From contig OY783196.1 in NCBI GenBank assembly GCA_963678675.1, positions 16,982,138-17,046,137 on the forward strand: a stretch of DNA of 64,000 nt, written 5' to 3'. The DNA is from Xiphydria camelus (taxonomy: Eukaryota; Arthropoda; Insecta; Hymenoptera; Xiphydriidae). The notes under the pieces were generated by a model. That model was given only the letters and a program-made list of their open reading frames with translations, was not told where the DNA came from and made no database searches. The translations under genes and the position numbers were made by a program. Positions 57,732 to 64,000 of this stretch are shown here, piece after piece; position 1 is the stretch's first letter; every line of letters starts with the position of its first letter.

Positions 57732-60700
57732 TCAACTCTGCCTTTCTGGCATTCCTATGTTGCTCGTCGTCTTCTCCAGGAATGCGAGAGGTCCTTGAAG
57801 GGCACCACTGCCAACGCCAACCGTAAATCCGGGAGATCTACCGCCGGTCACTCCTACGCTACCCTGGCCCATAAACATTCCTTGCTGGCCGACCGGGACA
57901 CCGACTCCTTGTAAACCTGATGGCGGCGGAGCACCGGTACCTTGCTGCACCTGCAAAATTGAACGCAATGAGAGATGGAGTAATCTCGAATGATTAATTC
58001 TATTCGTACAAAACGAAGAGTGACAGAGAACATTGATAAACTTCACGTAACGATTAAACTGCATGCATAGGCTAAATTTGTCGAAAACTAATTGATTGAA
58101 ATCGCTATTGGTAAAAGATGATCTACATTATTTTCATTGGTACTATTACTACCTTACGAGTCTACTTCTAAACGATAATATTGTTCTGATATAATCGAAA
58201 GTACACTCGATACGCGTGCATGTATCAAGTTCGACCTAGAAAGATAGATGAACCTATGAGGCCAACGGACACAAACAGATCAACAAAGAAACTATACGAC
58301 CACAAGGACGAGGATATAGGCGACCGGTAGGCAGGTGAATGAAAGAAAGCACAACGTTTCACCGTGAATAGAGCTTTATTCTAAAGATATCTACTTGCAT
58401 GTAATGACAACATAAGTGGAACATCCATAAGCTTGCAGCTACCGTGTCTGAAGTAGGTGTAAGCTTGTCGCACTATTGGATTTCTACGATCTAGGCATTA
58501 AGAAGGACACCTACTTGTAAGTTCGAAGAGCGATACATCAAAGCATTTGCGCGAGGAGTCGATCGCTCAATCTTTGTCGCGACTCGTTTCGCTCGCTGCT
58601 TTTATCGGGACTCGTAAGAATTACAGGTACCTTTTCTTCGGTGTCTCCTTTGTGCAAATACAGATTACGTGCATGCATATGTGTACATGCAGAAAGTGTG
58701 TACCGCCTTATTAACAAAGAAACCTACGAATACTAAGGAAAAACACATGACTTAAGTGGTAAATTCTGCAAGTACGAAAAGACGGTACGAAAGAAAAATC
58801 AATCGAGATGGTACTGAAAGAGATTAAAAAATAGAAAGGAACACAAAACTATATCATTCGACGGCGAACCCATATACCATGATAAAGTAAAAAAGATGCG
58901 GGTCTACGTGTTGTTCTGGGTGTCGAATTTCGTATGTCACACGTAACTCATAGATATCTCGTATGATTAGAAATTATCTCAGGTCTTCGCGCTAAGGCTC
59001 AAGCTATCGGTCTTTAATCGCTTTCCTCCACCTCCTTCCGGTATTATCTTTTTATCAGATTTATTATATTTTTGGCTAGGCATTTGTACGCATTTCCTCG
59101 TCAATCGTTTTGGCACCGTTCTTCCACTCCTCTTTGCGAGTCTATTTCCAATACTCTATAGTTTCCTCGGTGCAAAAATGGTTTGCACTTCCAAATCCTT
59201 GTACCAATGTCAAGTACGTTTACAAGTGATTCGCGCGGCCCTTGCAATGAAACAATAAGAGCACTTTTCCTCTCGCCTCTTATACAATATGATTTCACGG
59301 TAGAAATCCTATAAGGCACTGAATTGACACAACAATGATGCCCGTTGCTACTTGTATAATCGATCGATCTATTTCTAGGATAGCCTCTAAATAGTTCCGC
59401 GTCCTCGACAATGATAGGGTTGATAAACGATATTTAACTGTCGATTTATCGATGGTAACACACTGCATCCTCTTTGATATTAAAACCAAGGACTTTTACT
59501 TAACGGCTACTCTTCACACATACATTTGTGTACACGCATGTCCAAAGTCTTAAAGAATAGAACACGACGAATAAGCGCACCGTCAAGTTTCGACCGTTAT
59601 AACAACAATGATAAAAATACATGATACTCGGAGATACGAATAATTAAAACATTTGGAAGGTACAATAAAACAAGAAATAAATCTTCGTAATAAATTCTAT
59701 AGATAAATTAATGTCTATTTACAGGAAGGCCGGCATAGCTGGTTTAATCGGTAACGAGAGATAGCGCTTACTCTTACATTTACGCATTTCCTATCGCGCG
59801 TCTACGTTAACGGCTAGCGTTTAGCGTATGCTTCTTAGAATGCAGTAATCATATATGTTGTAATGCTTTCTCTCTCGTTATTTACTCCCCCTCTTTTTGG
59901 CACATCGGAACACACACCCGCAATGGTTTACGCTCGCGCGCGGCTCGACGGTATTTGTAACGGTATTACTTAAATACCTGTTGTTGATGCAGCTGCTGTT
60001 GTTGCATCTGGTGCTGCTGAAGCTGCTGTAATTGTTGTTGTTGCTGTAGCTGTTGCTGATGCTGTAGCAATTGTTGTTGTTGCTGCTGCTGCTGTTGCTG
60101 GATCGTGGAACTTCCGCCGCCATTTCCCCCTTGTTGGCCTTGTCCGCCTTGGCCACCATTCGCCAGGCCTGCAGACAATAGCGCTCATATAGCTCATCTC
60201 TCGGTAATAAAACAGTCTCCCTCACCGTTAGGTGCAGGTCCCTGTGCGGGTGATTTGGCCCAGCCTTGCAGATCGGCTAATAAATTTTGCCAGACTGCAA
60301 TTTTATCGTAATGCCTTTTTATCAAGTCTTCCTTTCGAATCAGCTCCAATTTCAAATCGTTTATATCTTCCTTTACTACTAATTCTGGTTTCAATGCGGA
60401 AAGGAGAAATCTTTTCTGCAGAAAGAACGCTTCCATCTGCCGTGCCAAGTCGATAAATCTCAATGTGACCTGCTCGACTTCCGCGCGAGCCTCGTCCTTA
60501 TCCGCGGTTACTCCGCCACACGTTCCTATGCCATTGCTTCCGTGGCTTTCATCCTTCGTCAAGATGTTCAAGCATTGCTGTTGGTTGCAAGTTACTCGTC
60601 ATTTATCGCGAAGCGATTAACGTAACACTTAATTTCATCAATTCTCCATCACGTGAAGGTGGATAGAAATAATAACCGTTGAGTCAACAAGTGTAAACTC

Positions 60701-60859
60701 CACTTTACGATACGTTCCTACTTCTTTATACGTTATGTGGAGGAATTTTCTTCAATCGTTATCGAAATTGGCAGGCAAATAATTTGTAATGAAAATTACC
60801 TGGAATGCTTCTTCGAATTCGTCGACGAGATTTCCGTTGCCGTTCGTTGGTGTCGCCAT
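57732..60859 (-). CDS. MED28: Mediator complex subunit 28
   Basis: MED28 belongs to the head of the Mediator coactivator that bridges activators and RNA polymerase II; it also occurs in the cytoplasm. Four minus-strand exons, 60800-60859, 60226-60577, 59978-60168 and 57732-57950, sum to 822 nt and 273 residues with clean phase. The start MATPTNGNGNLVDEFEEAFQ followed by QCLNILTKDE fits the insect family; the core helices are VEQVTLRFIDLARQMEAFFL and QKRFLLSALKPELVVKEDIN, then LELIRKEDLIKRHYDKIAVW. After the core come a Gly/Gln linker and a long poly-Gln tract (about residues 160-200, CAG/CAA mixed), then a Gly-rich last exon ending LAFLEKTTSNIGMPERQS. Longer than human MED28 (178) because of the Gln/Gly tail. 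The 2-kb last intron (57951-59977) holds no gene that I can see. Confidence 0.93.
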
Positions 60860-61151
60860 TGATCGACTTATACTATTTATTGTCATAAGGAAATACGTGC
60901 GGAGAATCTAATGTATGTAACTATACTCGATTTTAGAGATACGTATTTATTTTTCTACAAATTCAGATATGCCTATACATATACATATTTATACTAACGC
61001 TGTGCGCATCACTCATGAATAAAAACGTAGACTGCAGCGACCTAGCGACATACCTATGCCATCTAATGAAATTGAAGCAAGGTGGCGCTAAATATTGACT
61101 AACATTTTTTAGATATTTGTATACAATATATATATCAACCCAGACACGAAG

Positions 61152-61223
61152 TCCTCGGTAGTATAGTGGTCAGTATCCCCGCCTGTCACGCGGGAGACCG
61201 GGGTTCGATTCCCCGCCGGGGAG
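61152..61223 (+). tRNA. tRNA-Asp (anticodon GTC)
   Basis: 72-nt cloverleaf: acceptor TCCTCGG pairs with CCGGGGA (one T-G pair), D arm with GTAGTATAGTGGTCAGTAT (A box), anticodon loop CTGTCAC, T arm GGGGTTCGATTCCCC (B box) and discriminator G. No intron, no encoded CCA. A run of nine T from 61228 gives the Pol III stop. Confidence 0.97.
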
Positions 61224-61227
61224 GCTT

Positions 61228-61237
61228 CTTTTTTTTT
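61228..61237 (+). terminator. Pol III terminator of tRNA-Asp
   Basis: Uninterrupted T run a few bases after the tRNA 3' end. Confidence 0.8.
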
Positions 61238-61355
61238 AATATATAAATTCCTTTTTTTAACGTAATAAATATGTACTTATACATTCCTACTGCAGGATTT
61301 CTTGTAAACTATGACTCTCATAAATCATGACTTACATTACGAACGTTACGCGCAT

Positions 61356-61357
<2 letters not shown>

Positions 61358-61398
<41 letters not shown>
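61358..61398. repeat. (TA)n microsatellite
   Basis: About 20 uninterrupted TA units. Confidence 0.95.
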
Positions 61399-61402
<4 letters not shown>

Positions 61403-61566
61403 AGTATAGTCTCTTTATTGCTCTCATGTGCTACATATTATTATGTCCTAAATATATATATTTTCTCATCCTTCTATCCTTCTATTATATAAAATAGTTT
61501 TCGAATAAATGTGTCGCCAAAAACCCTGACGGGGGGGACCGGATGCGCGAAGTACGGACGGTTGTT

Positions 61567-62286
61567 AAAGGAAGAGGAGGAGGAGGAGGAGGAGGAGGAG
61601 GAGAAGTAGAAGAAGGAGGAAAAAAAGGAACAGAAGAAGAAGGAAGAGGAGAAGGAGAAGAAGAAGAAGAAGAAGAAGAAGAAGAAGAAGAAGGAGAAGA
61701 AGTAGAAGAAGAAGGAGAAGGAGAAGAAGAAGAAGAAGGAGAAGGAGAAAGAGGAGAACAAGAAGAAAAAGAAGTAGATTAAGAAGAAGAAGAAGGAGAA
61801 GAAGAAGAAGAAGGAGGAGGAGGAGAGGAAGGAGAAGGAGAAGAAGGAGAAGCAGAAGCAGAAGGAGAAGGAAAGGAGAAGGGGAAGAAGAAGAAGAAGA
61901 AGAAGGAGTAGAAGAGGAAAGAAGAGGAGAAGGAGAAGAAGGAGGAGAAGAAGGAGAAGAAGAAGGAGGAGGAGAAGGAGAAGGAGAAGAAGGAGAAGGA
62001 GAAGAAGAAGACGCAGAAACAGAAGAAGGAGAAGGAGGAGAAGGTGAAGGAGGAGAAGGAGAAGAAGAAGAAGAAGAAGAAGAAGAAGAAGAAGGAGAAG
62101 AAGAAGGAGAAGAAGAAGGAGGAGGAGGAGAAGGAGAAGGAGAAGAAGGAGAAGGAGGAGAAGAGGAAGAAGAAGAAGGAGAAGGAGAAGGAGGAGAAGA
62201 AGAAGAAGGAGAAGAAGGAGAAGAAGGAGAAGGAGAAGGAGGAGAAGAAGAAGAAGATGATGATGATGATGAAGAAGAAGAAGGAC
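61567..62286. repeat. Polypurine tract, (GAA/GGA)n, 0.7 kb
   Basis: Almost every plus-strand base is A or G, in GAA, GGA and GAG triplets, with rare T or C. Frames of up to 295 codons exist on the other strand but encode only Leu/Ser/Phe/Pro runs and are not credible genes. Confidence 0.95.
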
Positions 62287-62384
62287 GTATTGAACGGAAA
62301 AGACAGCAACGACGTGATGCTGCTGCAAAAGCTTGGGGGAGCACCGCGACAGCGGCGCAGTGGCGATAACCCCCCCGGGGATTG

Positions 62385-62420
62385 ACGAGCGAAGCGAGTA
62401 GGGGGCGGAGCCCCCTAGTT
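62385..62420. repeat. GC-rich short hairpin motif
   Basis: GACGAGCGAAGCGAGTAGGG followed by GGCGGAGCCCCCTAG: AGGGGGC / GCCCCCT pair with a 3-base loop. It lies at the edge of the polypurine block. Confidence 0.6.
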
Positions 62421-62487
62421 AATTTAAAAAAAGAGAGTGGCGTCGGGTTCAAAGGCCCATTCTGCCCAAGGAAGAGGCTGTGTATAA

Positions 62488-62645
62488 GGGCGGGTTGTAA
62501 CGACTTGGTTTAAACTCAGTTCTAACTTGAACCACGTTTGAACTGAGTTCACATCAAAATGTATGACATTATGCGTGACACAAAATATACCAAGAACGGC
62601 GGTTCAAGCTGAACCGGCTCTGAACCAAGTCGTTACAACCCGCCC
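62488..62645. mobile_element. 158-bp Harbinger-type MITE S (copy 2)
   Basis: Same length and ends as 46868-47025; flanked by TAA (62485-62487, 62646-62648). Confidence 0.9.
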
Positions 62646-62910
62646 TAAATCGCGCAACGCATTTGGAAGGGGGGGGGGGGGGTCTCTTGTGCCGCAGATC
62701 GTCGAGAAGAGGGGGGAGGGGGATCTCTCGGAGAATTACGCGATATTCTTTATTTGCAAAGATACTATAACATATTGTGGTAAAAATTAAAAATTCTAAT
62801 TTTTGCCTTTAATGTCAGAGTATCAAATTCCAATCCTAAATTGCGTAGAAGAGAATTTTTGGAAATATGAAGAGGGATGAGCGCGCATTTCGTAAATAAT
62901 ATTCTACTAA

Positions 62911-64000
62911 GGGCCGGTTTTACCAACACGGTATAAACGCCGTATAGCGCTATACTGAGAATAACCTGTACGCAAGCGTTTTACCACGATGGTATAAGTC
63001 TGGAATAGGATAAACTTTGGAATAAATGCAGGGATAGCTTATCCGGCAGTTTCAGCGCTGGATAAGCTAGCTATCCTCGGGATAACCTAACTTTTTGTTT
63101 GCGTCTTTATAGGGGGATTGGATACTTCACAAACGTAGCTTTTGTTTGTGTTACACATGTACATATAGAGAATGTACATCCAAGTTTCGCCAAGAAATCC
63201 AGCTTGGTGGCGCTGCTTGTACTTACCTTATGATAACGATTTTCCACGGAAAGAATTTATTTAAATGCTTTGAAATCCATATTCTATTATAATTGAGGCA
63301 ATATTGATTAAATCTCATAGGTAAAACACTTCAATTATTATCCAAAATAACGTGTAAACAGCGCTTATACCACGGGCATCTGCTTAATGCTTGATGCGTG
63401 CCACAGATGGCACTCTATCTGTTTTGTGCAGTTACCCAATCGCCCTATTATTCCGTGACAGAATCACAACCGTGACAGAATCATAATAATTGTTATTAGT
63501 TGTGAAATAGAGTTGATTGATGTGGCAGTTGTCAAATCATCATCTGATGATGAAATTGACGTCTTACAAAGAATGAGAAATCCTAGGAAAATACGTGCCC
63601 GGTAAGTAAATAAAGGATACCTATACCTACTAATTTATAACCAATATCTAATACAAAACTATTCCAGAGTTGACTATTTCGAAGAATACAATGGTTGTAG
63701 AATTCTTCACTTGATTTCGTTTGGAAAAACAAACCTGTCAGAGATTATTGGGACAAATACGACATCGCATTGCTTCGAGGTCGCCAAGAAATGCAGCAAT
63801 TCAGCCAGCAACAAAATTATTGCCGACTTTAAGATTTCTTGCTTCGGGATCAATGCTAATTACTGTAGGTAATCGTTTTTATCATAATGTTAAAACTTTT
63901 AATTAGTCATTATTATATGCCGCCACCTCTGCAACCTCCAACGACTCCTAACATCGCGAGGAGAGCTAGTTTACAGGGCTACAAGTTCATCGATCGGCAT
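62911..64000. mobile_element. Pack-type Harbinger element D, continues past the window
   Basis: Starts GGGCCGGTTTTACCAACACG after TAA and follows element C closely: transposase exon 1, exon 2 with the same frameshift and the same TGA, then the captured MTFR-like exon (TGCCGCCACCTCTGCAACCT) running off the right edge. A 336-bp element splits its left part. Confidence 0.8.
63111..63446. mobile_element. 336-bp inverted-repeat element inserted in element D
   Basis: AGGGGGATTGGATACTTCAC at the left and GTGCAGTTACCCAATCGCCCT at the right are imperfect inverted repeats. Comparison with element C (GTCTTTATTATTCC) shows the empty site; AT is duplicated at the junctions. Family not identified. Confidence 0.7.

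Noticed and set aside
57558..57914. Plus-strand frames opposite the MED28 last exon
   Set aside because: Low-complexity antisense translations of the MED28 exon and its GC-rich 3' side.
61474..62452. Open frames of up to 295 codons on both strands
   Set aside because: They are translations of the GAA/GGA tract and give only Leu/Ser/Phe/Pro or Glu/Gly/Lys runs.

Overview
The window looks like nuclear DNA of an insect, most likely a hymenopteran and plausibly an ant (inference). Genes have compact GT-AG introns, there is a eukaryotic tRNA-Asp, and single-copy animal genes sit among dense cut-and-paste DNA transposons. Taxonomy rests on protein similarity and the presence of COP1 (absent from Drosophila), not on a diagnostic locus.

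Host genes, left to right: the C-terminal third of ANAPC1 (+, 723-3828, continuing off the left edge); a RHBDD1-type rhomboid protease (-, 4737-5805); FBXL7 (-, 7433-8743); the splicing factor SLU7 (-, 22491-24658); an M17 leucyl aminopeptidase (+, 48050-55935) whose 5.4-kb second intron contains an intronless COP1 gene (+, 49446-51509); Mediator subunit MED28 (-, 57732-60859); and tRNA-Asp(GTC) at 61152-61223. Exon sets for ANAPC1, RHBDD1, SLU7, LAP and MED28 were joined by hand and all keep frame.

The rest is mobile DNA. 10.3-22.2 kb is a nest of PIF/Harbinger, TA-target and unclassified inverted-repeat elements, insertions within insertions up to four deep. One Harbinger element (14254-20834) has a transposase killed by a stop and an insertion but keeps an intact seven-exon MADF/BESS partner gene. 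Three copies (15632, 25670, 62911) of another Harbinger-type element pair a frameshifted transposase 5' end with exons that look captured from a mitochondrial-fission-regulator-like host gene.

The most striking structure is a nearly perfect 19.9-kb palindrome (26654-46528): two 9.9-kb arms around a 77-bp loop. Each arm carries an EnSpm/Transposase_21-like transposase and a DUF4806-type gene, plus the same nested insertions. Symmetry stops abruptly at the outer edges, and the arms differ by five indels and a few substitutions. One indel frameshifts the right-arm DUF4806 gene only. The flanks show no target-site duplication, and the element on the left flank is cut off. 46.5-47.8 kb holds another group of small nested inverted-repeat elements, and 61.3-64 kb holds microsatellites, a long polypurine tract and more elements of the same families.
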